A DNA stretch of 64,000 nucleotides from Symsagittifera roscoffensis (taxonomy: Eukaryota > Xenacoelomorpha > Acoela > Convolutidae). The translations under genes and the position numbers were made by a program. This document shows positions 31,309 to 41,496 of the stretch, piece after piece. Each line of letters opens with the position of its first letter. Positions within the stretch are counted from its first letter, which is position 1. Under the pieces are notes generated by a model. The model did no database searches, was not told the DNA's origin, and saw only the letters and a program-made list of their open reading frames with translations. The DNA lies in contig NC_087070.1 in the NCBI RefSeq assembly GCF_963678635.1, forward strand, positions 18,201,318 to 18,265,317, given 5' to 3'.

Positions 31309-34300
31309 TTATGAATAATTTTTCAAAAAAAAGCTAAAAAGTCGTGATTCGCGTTTTAGATCGCAAAGCTTGTGGTTAAATTTGAAATTTTGTTTGTTTT
31401 CTAATAGGGCTACTTCGATGGGTTGCATATATATTCGTGGGGAACGATGATGGGACCGGCGTCTTCTTGTGGGAAGGTGTTTGTTAAGGGGCAAAACATA
31501 TACATTCAACGGAAAGGATAGTAGTTACGGAGGATGCCGTGCAAGTTACTAGATTTAACACAAAATGTGAAGTTTAAGAAATAGGGGGTTCTGTTTTTTG
31601 AGTTGATGAACTTAAAGCGATGGTGTGGGTTAAGGGATGAGTAACAGCATATGAAGTGCCGTTGGATGAACTTGTGTCATGTGTACGTGTGGGTTAGTTT
31701 CCTTTTTATCATAAGTTCATACGAGGAGTGAATATCTCATTCCCTTGGTGTGAGAAAGTTCAATATTAGTGCAATGTTATTGAATTTGTTTAAGAAGGGC
31801 TCATAAGTTTTACTGTTTGGTAGTGCGTGATCTAAGATTTGGTTGATTTTTTTGCTTGTGCTGTCAAGATTAAAATCGAAATGATTGTGGGCGACTAGTG
31901 AGACATTGTGGTAGGGTATGGAGTTGGTAGCCTTTTGGTAAAATATTGGTATGCGTTGGTAGCATCTTTTGTTTTCAAAAATACTTTTTTAGAGTGGTGA
32001 AACTTTTTTAGTGCAGTGTATACCAAACAATTTTTGCTTCGTAGTCAATGAAATTTGAACAACTGCTTATTAGATATTCTGCGTAGGGAGTTTTGAGTAC
32101 TGCTAGTGCGAGAGATTGTAGTATTTGTGTTTGTTCAATTTCAAATATGTGATGGAGTGTTTCTAAATCAGAAAATGACACTTCTTGAAAATTCTACTTA
32201 TTGTGTAATATAAATTCATATCGACGTGAATATAAAAGTGGATTGCGCCAAAGTAACACTTATTCATTAGTGAAAATTCTTGTAATCTTTTTCTATCGTT
32301 TCTTTCTGGACAAATCTTTCCTCTAAAGTTTCCGTTATTTCTATAAAATTTCGTCTTCAATACTTCTCATTGGTTCGTGCGTATCGAAAATTCTTTTGCC
32401 TGTTTTAACGTCGATACATTTTTTGTATTTGACACAATTTTCCAATTTTATGTTCGGAAAAAGTGGTTTCTGTTATTTGCATGCTTTTTCAGTTTCAGGG
32501 TAGATTTGAAAACGTATTAATTTTTTTTCTACACCTTGTATTTTTTAAAATTGATTTTGGTTTGTCCTTATTCGGTCATGGTTTATTTTATCGAAAAATA
32601 TTGATTCTATTGAAGTAAATTTTTTTGAAATTTTAAAGACTTGCTTTTTTCTAATAAAGTTTCCAATCGAAAAACATTACTTCAGGGTAGCCTGAAATTT
32701 TCGTGTCTGTCTTTCAGTTTGACGGATTATTGATTCCATTATGAAGTATCCAATTTCATTGTGTAAGTCATAGGTTAAACAACCATTGGCTTCATGATAT
32801 GGACAATTGTCGTCTAGTTGAACATGACTTTGCTGGTGTTCAATTTGTGCTGGATTTGCACAGTCTGGGAAAATAAGAAAATTTACTGTTTTAAGAGTTT
32901 CGTTGTTGTTTTTAAGTGTTTTTTTTTTTAACTTTTGAGTTGATTTTTACAATATTCAGGGTCAAATTTTATTATTCTTTCTACATTACTTTGGTAAAAA
33001 AGTCTTTCTACAAAATTCTGGTAAAAAAATTCATGGAAGAGTTTCTTTTTGTTTTCATTTGAAACTTGTGAACAACGTACTTTCTTTTTGGAGACTTTTC
33101 CTTGAATTTATATTCTGTTAAAGTTGTAGCTCGAGCTTTCGAGTAAAGTGTGTATACTACGGTTGTTGAATCGATATCTTGTGGTTCAAACTCACATCGT
33201 GTGCCTTGGTTAATTGCCTACTTATATAGTGTTTTTTGTTGATCATCTTCCTACTCATAGGGTGTGACAAAGAGATCTTGTGATCCTGTTCGGTAAGGGA
33301 AGAATTTTTTTGATTTATGGATTCAAGTTGTACTAAAACAGAAAAAAAAGTTTTGAAAATTTTTTTAAGAGACAGGTGTACGATAGTCCTGAAAAAGGGA
33401 TCGTAATCCTATATAACCCATTGTCTTTTTTGTATATCTGTCGTCTTTATATATTAGTTCTGATGTAACCAATTGAGGGGATAAAGATTGAGCTGTGATG
33501 CCTGGTGCTGACAATGCCAAAAAATGATGTTCTATTTTTTTAATTTTACGTTTATTTTCTTTTTAAGAGTTAAGCTTTGTTGTTAGAGCATTTGGATTTT
33601 ATGTTCTTGAATATCTATGTGAATATCGTGTCTGTATTGTAATCTGTTGAATGCCCAATTATGGAGTCTATTGCTATCAAGATTTTGGCCAAAAAGGGGA
33701 GGGGGTAATACAAAGGAGTTCGAGTCTAAGCGTAAAGGTGTACTTGTAAGTTGTACTTACGATAACTATCGTCGAGATGAACTGGAAAGTTTGTGGAGAA
33801 TATAAGTGAAGTGATGGTGTTTGACTTTTGATTCAAGGTGATGAAGGAAGTGATAATTTTTCTGATAGTGATAAAAAGGTGTCTCAAGAAAGATCTACTG
33901 GGTCATTTACAAGGTCTGGGTTTACCTTGAGGAAATGTGTGAGTCAGCCAATGTGGTAGTCTTTGTGATGAAGTGGGGGATTTTTACAATTTTGTTGAAA
34001 AGTAAGTGTCGAACCAAATAATCGGATAAAATGTTTGGTGTATATTGTTGGTAAGTTTTTGAATCGGCGGAGGGTTGCTTTGTGTTGAAAAATTTAAAAG
34101 ATCTAGAGGGGTTGATGGTGGTGATGAGGGGATAATGAACTTCGTTTTGTGGTTAAGTTTCTAATCCGTCGGAGGTGAATGTTTTGTCTGTTTATTGTAC
34201 TAATTAATATTTGGTTTTGACTAAAATGTCTTGTCCTGTTAAGATCTCGTTTTAGTGAGGGGTATACTTTATAGCTTGGTTTGTACTGTGGCTCGTTGAG

Positions 34301-34932
34301 GGGCGCTTGACGAATGACTGGTATTTATGGTTCAGACAATGATGCGTGCCTTTCTCCAATGATATAGGGGTTTTCTACATATGAAAAATGAGTAGATGAT
34401 TGGGGTTTATTTGTTTGAGCAGATGTAAGTGTTGTTGGGTCATGGGGAAGGTTGTTTGGTTGGGAATCTTGATTAGGGTTTGGATGAGCAATTTTGAATT
34501 TTTCCTTAAGTAAAAATGTGTTCTATATAATTTTATATTCTGCAAAAATGATTAATAAAACTGTTGCTAGTACAAAAGGAATTATGGCCTTCTTTATGCA
34601 TCGATAAAGTATCAGAACTAGAGAAGATAGAAAGGTGAGAAAAAATATGAAAAGAATAAAAAAAATTTTTCGACCTAGTAAACTTCGAAATAATTAAAGA
34701 ATTATTAAGTTTCGTACATGATTAGGTGATCAATAGTTTTGGAGAGAGAAAAATAGGTCTTGACGAGGGAATAGAAAATTATGATTTGGCCACAAAAAAT
34801 TATAAAAACGAGGACGGCAAGTTCTAAAAAATCAGTTCTGAAAAAACTACAGAGTTGAAAAAAAATTGAAAACATTGATTGAAAAGTTGAAATCACTTTT
34901 TTAACTTGTGTAACTGAGCTGGAAAGAACCAT
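31309..34932 (-). pseudogene. Post-integrase region, possible env-like remains
   Basis: Order and length suggest an envelope-type gene, but no complete frame survives. A piece at 34932-34705 contains a strong hydrophobic segment (FLELAVLVFIIFCGQIIIFY). Near 32880-32700 a Cys-containing stretch reads CPYHEANGCLTYDLHNEIGY, resembling an ectodomain. A basic piece at 31509-31309 ends just before the LTR. Many stops and frame changes separate them. The order hydrophobic segment before Cys-rich part is not typical for a simple type I envelope, so this may be two genes or only decayed non-coding sequence. Confidence 0.3.
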
Positions 34933-35639
34933 TTAAAAAGTGACTTGCTTTGCCAATTTATGTTTAATGTTCGGTGTTTAAATCAAGTTGAATCAATTTG
35001 CTTATTGGTTTTTGACAAATGGGTTGGATATGGAGAGTTTTTGATGAAGGGAAATCTGGGTATTTGAATAATAACTTTCTGACTCTTGTTTTGTTTGTGG
35101 GTAAATTAGGAGTTTTTGGGGGGTAGAATGTCTTCAGGCTTAGGGCTCAAATTGAATTTTGTCTTCAGGCTTATTTAAGTTTTCCTTTCAGTTAAAATGG
35201 GGATCTAAATGGGGAAAATAAAATGAGGCAAAATTGTTGATTTTCGTTTTGATTGATAGAAGAGGGTTGTAACAATTATACAACATTTTTTTTCTAATTT
35301 TTCAAATAGGAGGTTAGTGCTGATTTTTGACCTGGAGGTCTTTGAGTTGTAGATAAATCGGCCCATAATAGTGGTGGTGTTTAAAGAAGATTGAATTGAC
35401 ATCAAAAATTTGATTGGTTGAATTTGAACTAGTTATTTTGAGAGAGAAAGTGAATCTTTAGATCGAAAAATATTTCTTTAAGTTCTTAGTAAAAAATTGA
35501 TCGATGTTGTTAATGAATCAGGGAGTTTTTGAATTTCTATTTCGCTTAAAATTTTTGATTGTGAATAAAAAAAAATTGGTCTTTTTTATTGATTTCGAAG
35601 GCGAGATGATGATTAGCGTTGTTTTGATTTTTCTTTGAT

Positions 35640-36704
35640 TTCAGGTAATAAGGTTTTTCTCATAATTTACGTAACAATTCATTCTTTGTCTTTGAATGTT
35701 TTCTGGTTTTTCACTTTGAATTTGATCAGGTTAGTGGTAATTGATTGAAGTGTGGTGTTTCCGATTGATTATTAGTGTGATCAATATGTTTATTTGTGAC
35801 GTCTGTAGGTTTTTCTATAATTTAAAATGGTCCATTTTGGATAAATTGTAGTTTTTTCGAGATGCCTTTTTGAATAATAAATCTTGGGATTAAAACAAAA
35901 TTACTATTTTTAGGTTTGAATCTGGCGTAAATAGTGATTTTATTTGAGAATGAAAAGTTGGTCTTTGTAATAATTTCTTTCCAAGTTTCTGATAAATTTC
36001 CTTGCGTTTTTTGTCTCTATTCATAATCCATTCGGTATGTGTTCCAGTGGCTAACTCCTTATTTGTGGTTAATGAAAATTATCTTCATCATGATTGTGGA
36101 GTGGTAGATTATACCACATTGAATCTTGATTTGTTTAACAGTAAACTTGTGCGTTTTTTGAGCAGTTTGCTGTGAACATTGTAGGTTTGCGTGGTTTTTT
36201 GTTAACACCATTACAAGGGGTGATTGTCCAAAAGTTGTGGTAAATTGAGAATTTTTTAATAATGAAATTTAATTTAGGTCTGTTGACCTTTCGATGTATT
36301 TTTTATCGTTTCCATTGATTATACATAGAAGGTATTCTTGTAGTGAGCGGTTCATGCCTTCAACTAGTCCGTTTGTCCAAAGGACATAGTTTATCTAATT
36401 CGCTTTTTATGAATTCTGTTACATTATCTGTATTAAGGATTTCGGGTGGTTCGAATTTTGCTATCCAGTATTCTTATACTGTTGTGCAAGCATAATAAGC
36501 ATTACACTGGGTTAAAGGATTGAATGCTACATAGTGGGTAAATGCATCTACTATCACCATCATATACGAATTTTCGTCTGAGGAGAGTGATATCGGGTGT
36601 TTTGTATTGAATGAGATTCTATGACTGAAAACTAAGCTTTGTCTTTTAACTCTTGTATTTCTGCAATTTGATTTTGGCGTGGAAAAGAATTGCTTCATTG
36701 ACAT
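35640..36704 (-). pseudogene. Ty3 integrase, disrupted
   Basis: The frame at 36704-36474 shows HPISLSSDENSYMMVIVDAF followed by THYVAFNPLTQCNAYY, the first-Asp region of a Ty3 integrase core. Stops follow, with WIAKFEPPEIL and TDNVTEF (second Asp) still readable to about 36400. Near 35870-35800 LQFIQNGPF then IIEKPTDVT matches the C-terminal GPY/F module. The enzyme would join the element's cDNA to chromosomal DNA; here it is broken. Confidence 0.75.
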
Positions 36705-37292
36705 GTAATGTAATCATTGCAAGTACTTATATCCAAGTTGGTGCGTTTGGAAATCAAAGTTTTGAGTGAGACTTGAGTATGTTTTTTTCTGATCCTACAT
36801 ATCCTCTTATATATAAGGAATATGAAATATGAAATGCGATTATTGTCAAGCTTAGAGGTAGACGGGATAAAGTTTTTGTTTCATGATGATGGTATTATTT
36901 ACTAAAATTGTGTTGTCTGATTAATGGGTTTTGTTTTGTATTTATTACAGAATTCCATATTTTGATGTTCTTGTAATAACTTATTTTGAGTGTGTTGGGG
37001 AGAAAAAAAATTGAATTTCAATTTTGGATAGTGTTTTTTTTATCCATAATGAATATCGTTGGGGTTTAAATGTGTCTTTTATAATGAATCTACTTCAAAT
37101 TGATTGTTTTAGCATTCTAATTGAAATGGAAAAAATTCTAAGATTTTTATTTGTTTAGCATGGGATTCAGTTTTTACTGCGTATTCACAATCTCATTGTG
37201 GTGATGTTGCGTCTTTTGTGAGAATGAGTTTTTTAATTTGTGGTATTTCTACAGTTGTTTTTGGTGTAAGTAAATCTTGTGGTGCAATTCGA

Positions 37293-37745
37293 CTAAGTGT
37301 ATCTGGTGAAGCAAGGTTTTGCCTGCTGTCCAAATTTGAGTAGGTTTGGAAATTTCATTAGAATAAGTTGAACGCTATATATACTATGATTTGGATTAGA
37401 TTTCTGTTTGAAAAGGAAAATTATGAGTTTATGATCTGTAGATAAAACTAATGAGTGTTTTGAATCAAGAATGAAGAATTCATATTCTGTTAGGGTATAT
37501 AATATGGCTGTAAATTCTCTCAAAAGTGTAGAGAGTCTGATCTCTGCTTGTGTAAAAAGTCCTAAAACGGCTGATATAAGGTTCTTTTTAATTGTGTCTT
37601 CATGTGATTGCAAAAGTGCCGCGCCATTTCTGAAAATGAAAAACTCGTAGATAGCATAAAATGGTTGGTTTGGATCTGGAATTGTGTCTGAACCTTGTTC
37701 TGTGTGTAGGGTTTCAATTTCAACGAAGCGTTTTTTATGTTCCAA
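37293..37745 (-). pseudogene. Ty3 RNase H domain, partly open
   Basis: The 150-codon frame contains GAALLQSHEDT, LSTLLREFTAILYTLTEYEF (the conserved Glu helix) and STDHKLIIFLFKQKSNPNHS (the catalytic Asp and following strand), as in Ty3 RNase H. The first acidic segment reads YAIYEFFIFRNGAALL, where a CDAS-type motif is expected, so the first catalytic Asp is lost. RT sequence upstream (37750-38060) is not recognisable. Confidence 0.75.
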
Positions 37746-38079
37746 AGTCCATCCGAAAATTTTTGTTGTCTGCTGCTGCTTTCATGTTTTTGTGACTGTT
37801 TGAAATCATCGTCTAAATTTGCGATTACGTTTTTGCTAAGATTTGTTGGTTCAAAAACTTTACTCGTAAAGGCTGAAAAAAGCTGCTGATCCTTTGGATA
37901 GAAAAGTCTTTAATTTCGTTTTGTTGGTTTCCAATTACAAATTGTGTGAGTTAACGTGATTGTAAAACTAATGGCATTTGATTTGATATTGTTTTGCTTG
38001 TATTGGTTCTATGGGCCAATTGCATTCTGATTCACCAATAGGGAATTGAAATGTCTTGCAAGTAGTATTGTAATCCGCC

Positions 38080-38222
38080 GTGTGTCCTTAGGGGGGGGGG
38101 GGGGTTCGACGGTGGGGGTCTTTGGGGTCCTACCAAAAGTAGGGTCCAAAAGGACCCATCTTTTTTAAAGACTCCAAAGTACACTGCCCAAAATAAAAAG
38201 ACCCCTCTCTAAGGACACCCGA
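38080..38222. mobile_element. Small inverted-repeat element (MITE-like)
   Basis: The left end gtgtgtccttaggggg and the right end cccctctctaaggacaccc are inverted versions of one sequence (GTGTCCTTAG core), about 140 bases apart. The left end runs into 14 consecutive G at 38091-38104. An inner inverted pair, ggtcctacc with agtagggtcc, sits within. No target duplication could be defined. It lies at the right end of the Ty3 block. Confidence 0.45.
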
Positions 38223-38977
38223 AAGACAAAAAAAAACATGGTATTTACTTTCGCGCGGTGGTTAAACTTAATCCCTTCCAAATTTTCCCACTGTTCAACT
38301 AAATAAGTTTGAGACCTCAATAAAAAAACCTGACTTGCTCGAGAAGGACGAAGGACGTGACAAATAAAAAGAGGATAAAAAGGTAAGGAGGACCTGATAA
38401 ATAATAGATAAAGTAATATAAAAAATGAGAAAAAAAATTAAATAAAAAAGAAATGTTGACAGGAGTACGGATAGGAGAGCAGAGGAGGGGTATATGGCCA
38501 CATCCGCATGTCGTCTTCGGGATCTGACCAAGGGACATGAAGAATACTGACTAGATGCTCCATTTGAAATCTGAAGCACCACTCAGTACTCTCGAATCCC
38601 GCACCCAGAGACTCGCACAGCCAGAAAATCTCCATGCTCCAAACACATATATATTCAAATATGCCCTCCTTTTTCTCAAAAGCAACCTCAAGATAATGCA
38701 GCTTAAAATTCGCTGCAGTGTTGGCTGGGGTAAGCCCCACGGTCACACCAAAGATTTATGTAGAGTTACTTCAAAAGACTTGGAAATTATTCATGAAATT
38801 TTTGTTACTTTGAAAAAACCTATCCGGAAAACACCAACCGTCGAAATTATTGCTTAGCTGCATGTTCACTGTTCTTCTTCTCGACTACTAATGATATAAA
38901 TTACGATGTTGCTATCAAGTTGAGACCCTATGGAGGTCTGATTGGTATAGCCAATTCTTCTTTGGATAAATACTTAA
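38223..38977. other. Coding-like region, unresolved
   Basis: Two overlapping frames look protein-like on opposite strands: minus 38746-38438 (EVAFEKKEGIFEYICVWSME and later WSDPEDDMRMWPYTPP) and plus 38693-38857 (HTKDLCRVTSKDLEIIHEIF). Only one can be real over the overlap. The plus reading leads toward the Polinton-like genes that follow. A further piece at 38903-38990 (DVAIKLRPYGGLIGIANSSL) is open on plus. I cannot assign a function to any of them. Confidence 0.3.
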
Positions 38978-39745
38978 ATGATTCAAAAATTTTACGAATG
39001 CATGCTATTTAGACGATGCCGCCGGTTTTGTCCGCGAAGTTTATTACACGGGTCCCACATAGTGCTATGTTTTACCATGGAAATGCAACAACAGTCTGAT
39101 TGGTCACTTGAGTGGAATTACGTTTTGTTTGTATATCAAACTGAAGAAACCGAAACTCTACCATTTATTAGAATGCTGAAAGAAAGATCAGTTGTGTTGG
39201 ATTGTGATGAATTTCGACACCAGAAAAACACATTTATAGTAAAAGAATTAGCTATAACCACTTCCGACTACAGTGGTTCCCTAATTTTTCTAGCTCCAGT
39301 TAATTTCAATTCCCTTCCAAAATCTGAACAAAAAGCCTAAAACTGGCTGACAAATTATTTGCAGGGACTCCATCGGGATAGCGACGATTATTTATACTTG
39401 AATTGCATTCAAATCATTCAAAGTTTTGTCTTAAGAAACCCCAATGCTATATTCTACGCCAAAGGAAAAGAAAAAGATGTTTTTTTATCCAAATACTTGG
39501 ACAGCAAAGTTGTGAATCTTGACGATTTGGGCTGTCCACGAGTCTAACATTTATATTTGAAGAATTTTGTGAATTGTAACAAACACCTACCGCAATATAA
39601 CTCTGAAAATCATTGTGCATTAAAAAAGTCGAAAGCGTTCTATGATTGGTTGAAAAATGAGTGTCAACAACAAGCGTCAGGGGAAAGTGGAGACATACAA
39701 ATCTATAAATCCAGTTCTTTGTGCTTAGATGACACCAGAAAGTAA
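38978..39745 (+). pseudogene. Polinton-associated protein of unknown function, disrupted
   Basis: The frame from 38978 is stopped at 39338, and in-frame continuation is readable to about 39745 with further stops. Landmarks: MLKERSVVLDCDEFRHQKNT, YSGSLIFLAPVNFNSLPKSE, CIQIIQSFVLRNPNAIFYAK, VVNLDDLGCPRV and FVNCNKHLPQYNSENHCALK. The LDCDEF stretch resembles the first acidic motif (D-x-E) of DEDD-type exonucleases, and I recall similar proteins near Polinton genes, but the function is an inference. Stop codons at 39338 and 39545 in a continuous homologous reading show it is dead. Confidence 0.5.
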
Positions 39746-39867
39746 CATAGATATTTCATTGACCAGGATTGAACGCATTGATTGTAGAGGCCAAGTGGTT
39801 CAATGAAAAGAACAAGTTACACTTTCTGAAGAAGAGTTGTGCACTTTGAGGAGGTTCTTCCCCGTGA

Positions 39868-40188
39868 TTGACCAATTCATCTACTTTCAACTATTCAAAT
39901 ACATCAGTATTGTTACCCAGCAAGCGCGGTCTTTGTCTTCCCAAGTTAGTCTTAGTGCCCAAACGTCAAGCAGGAGTTCAAATGGATCTAACCAGCAGTG
40001 AACTATCCAATGAGATTCAAAAAACAATAAGAGAAAAATCTGTGAATAAAATTGTGTATCATGCCAAAACTGATCATGTCCCAACCAATTATGTTTTGGA
40101 AATGCGCTATGATTTTGATGATGATAATAAACCTAGTGTCTATACAGGTCATACACGATATGAAATTTATTACTGTTCAGATGCTTAA
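39868..40188 (+). CDS. Small acidic protein in the Polinton-like block
   Basis: An open frame of about 106 codons without a good ATG at its left edge; the first in-frame ATG is near 39982 (MDLTSSELSNEIQKTIREKS). The C-terminus contains MRYDFDDDNKPSVYTGHTRY. It lies between the disrupted gene and the membrane protein on the same strand, 50 bases before the latter. Function unknown. The true start may lie in damaged upstream sequence. Confidence 0.35.
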   Translation: MTNSSTFNYSNTSVLLPSKRGLCLPKLVLVPKRQAGVQMDLTSSELSNEIQKTIREKSVNKIVYHAKTDHVPTNYVLEMRYDFDDDNKPSVYTGHTRYEIYYCSDA

Positions 40189-40239
40189 TTAATTTTTCTA
40201 TATATATATATTTTTTTTTTTCATTCTGCAAGTTCGAGA

Positions 40240-40545
40240 ATGAGAGAAAGCGGTAGGAAAATTGAAGTGAATGACACAGAAGTTGACGAGACTGATGGAA
40301 CTATAGTTACCGATTTTGTGTATTACGAAAACAATACAGAGAAAAAGTCATCGAAATTTTGCAAAAATGTGACTGTACCACGGTCTGAAGTAGTTTTCAT
40401 GTCACAAATGGTGTTAATTCTGATTTTATTGGCTTTTTGTATCTTTAAACTTTCATTAACGCAGTTAACTTGTGAAGAAACCTCACTTTGGTTTTCAATA
40501 TTATCGGGTTTAGTTGGTTATGTATTACCAAATCCAAGAATATGA
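40240..40545 (+). CDS. Small membrane protein in the Polinton-like block
   Basis: ATG-initiated, 101 codons, intact. The N-terminal half is acidic and charged, then FCKNVTVPRSEVVFMSQ leads into a membrane segment at residues 51-73 (VVFMSQMVLILILLAFCIFK) and a second hydrophobic stretch at 82-96, ending GYVLPNPRI. Similar small proteins with this PRSEVVF...LPNP layout are familiar to me from Polinton gene blocks in invertebrate genomes; their role is not known, possibly a virion or membrane component. Fifty bases after the preceding frame and just ahead of the ATPase on the same strand, so probably once co-expressed. Confidence 0.55.
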   Translation: MRESGRKIEVNDTEVDETDGTIVTDFVYYENNTEKKSSKFCKNVTVPRSEVVFMSQMVLILILLAFCIFKLSLTQLTCEETSLWFSILSGLVGYVLPNPRI

Positions 40546-40559
40546 ATTAAGTTATTGAT

Positions 40560-41296
40560 ACATCTACGAGGATTTTTTTGGCCATCGTGGGCCCCTCGGG
40601 TTCTGGAAAAACAGAGCTAATATTCAAATTGTTGAAAGGAAAAACATTTTATCCCAAATTTTAAAGAGCCATATATTTTTACAAATAGATTCAGCCCATT
40701 TATAGTGAAAAATCCAATATCCACAGCATTGATCTAACTTTCATAAAATTCAATGGCTTTGACAGTTTGCGAAACCTTGAAAACATTCTTCTAGTTTTTG
40801 GTGATTCATGTGAAGAAATCTATAATGATAAAGACTTTGTCAAACTTGCAACAGCAGGAAGACACCGAGGACTAGATGTGATATATGTTAAACATAATTT
40901 GTTCCACCAAAGCAGATGGTCTCGAACAATTGATTGAAACACATCACACATCATTTTGTTCAAATCACCTCGTGATATTCAGCAACTTGATCATCTTGGA
41001 AGACAATTGAACAACACTAAATTTTTGAGAAACTGTTATCAGCTCGCTACAAAAGACACATACGGTCATCTTTTAATCGACTTGGATCCACGCTCATCCG
41101 ATTGTTTGAGATATTGTTCAAACTTTACACCACCTGGTCCCTCAATTTTTTTACTTACCAATAAATCAGGCAGAGGTTATACCTCTCACAAAAGAACGCG
41201 AAAAAATTATCTATTCTGCAGCTAATGGTACAATTGAGTCCCAGCCAGCTCCGAGCTTCATTAGAAAAACAACAAATCCTCAAGTTATTTCAGTTA
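40560..41296 (+). pseudogene. Polinton-type packaging ATPase, three stops
   Basis: Walker A GPSGSGKT is intact at about 40590-40613. The Walker B region reads NILLVFGDSCEEIYNDKDF near 40780-40830; the first Asp of the usual DD is Gly. Further conserved pieces are TAGRHRGLDVIYVKHNLFHQ, IILFKSPRDIQQLDHLGRQL and LLIDLDPRSSDCLRYCSN. Stops in one otherwise continuous frame are at 40662 (TAA), 40686 (TAG) and 40935 (TGA), and there is a frame change near 41165, after which coding-like sequence (IIYSAANGTIESQ) runs to the gap. Enzymes of this FtsK/HerA-like A32 family pump DNA into capsids. Recent decay: most of the protein is still readable. Confidence 0.7.
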
Positions 41297-41496
41297 NNNN
41301 NNNNNNNNNNNNNNNNNNNNNNNNNNNNNNNNNNNNNNNNNNNNNNNNNNNNNNNNNNNNNNNNNNNNNNNNNNNNNNNNNNNNNNNNNNNNNNNNNNNN
41401 NNNNNNNNNNNNNNNNNNNNNNNNNNNNNNNNNNNNNNNNNNNNNNNNNNNNNNNNNNNNNNNNNNNNNNNNNNNNNNNNNNNNNNNNNNNNNNNN
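41297..41496. other. Assembly gap (200 N)
   Basis: A run of exactly 200 N, a conventional placeholder, so the real distance is unknown. It separates the Polinton-like ATPase from copy 1 of the 1.9-kb direct duplication. Confidence 0.99.

Larger units (their letters stand above)
30976..38080 (-). mobile_element. Second Ty3-type retroelement, internal region, decayed
   Basis: On the minus strand RNase H (37745-37293) is followed by integrase (36704-35640), then a 4-kb post-integrase region and LTR B. The whole stretch is T/G-rich on the plus strand, unlike its neighbours, consistent with a single A/C-rich element. RT, protease and gag should lie to the right, but are not found before the Polinton-like block, so the 5' half and 5' LTR are lost. 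The presence of several kilobases after integrase suggests an env-carrying lineage, though the env assignment is weak. Confidence 0.65.
38978..41296 (+). mobile_element. Polinton/Maverick-like gene block, decayed, cut by gap
   Basis: Plus-strand genes in order: a disrupted protein of unknown fold, a small Asp-rich protein, a small membrane protein and an A32-like packaging ATPase that runs into the assembly gap. This set matches what I know of Polinton-type (Maverick) elements of invertebrate genomes, large DNA transposons related to eukaryotic DNA viruses. No DNA polymerase B, integrase, capsid or protease is seen, so this is a fragment; the rest may lie in the gap or be lost. Ends of the element are not visible. 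Confidence 0.6.

Noticed and set aside
38438-38746. Minus-strand frame as a confident gene
   Set aside because: It looks protein-like but overlaps a plus-strand coding-like frame, and no family is recognised; left unresolved.
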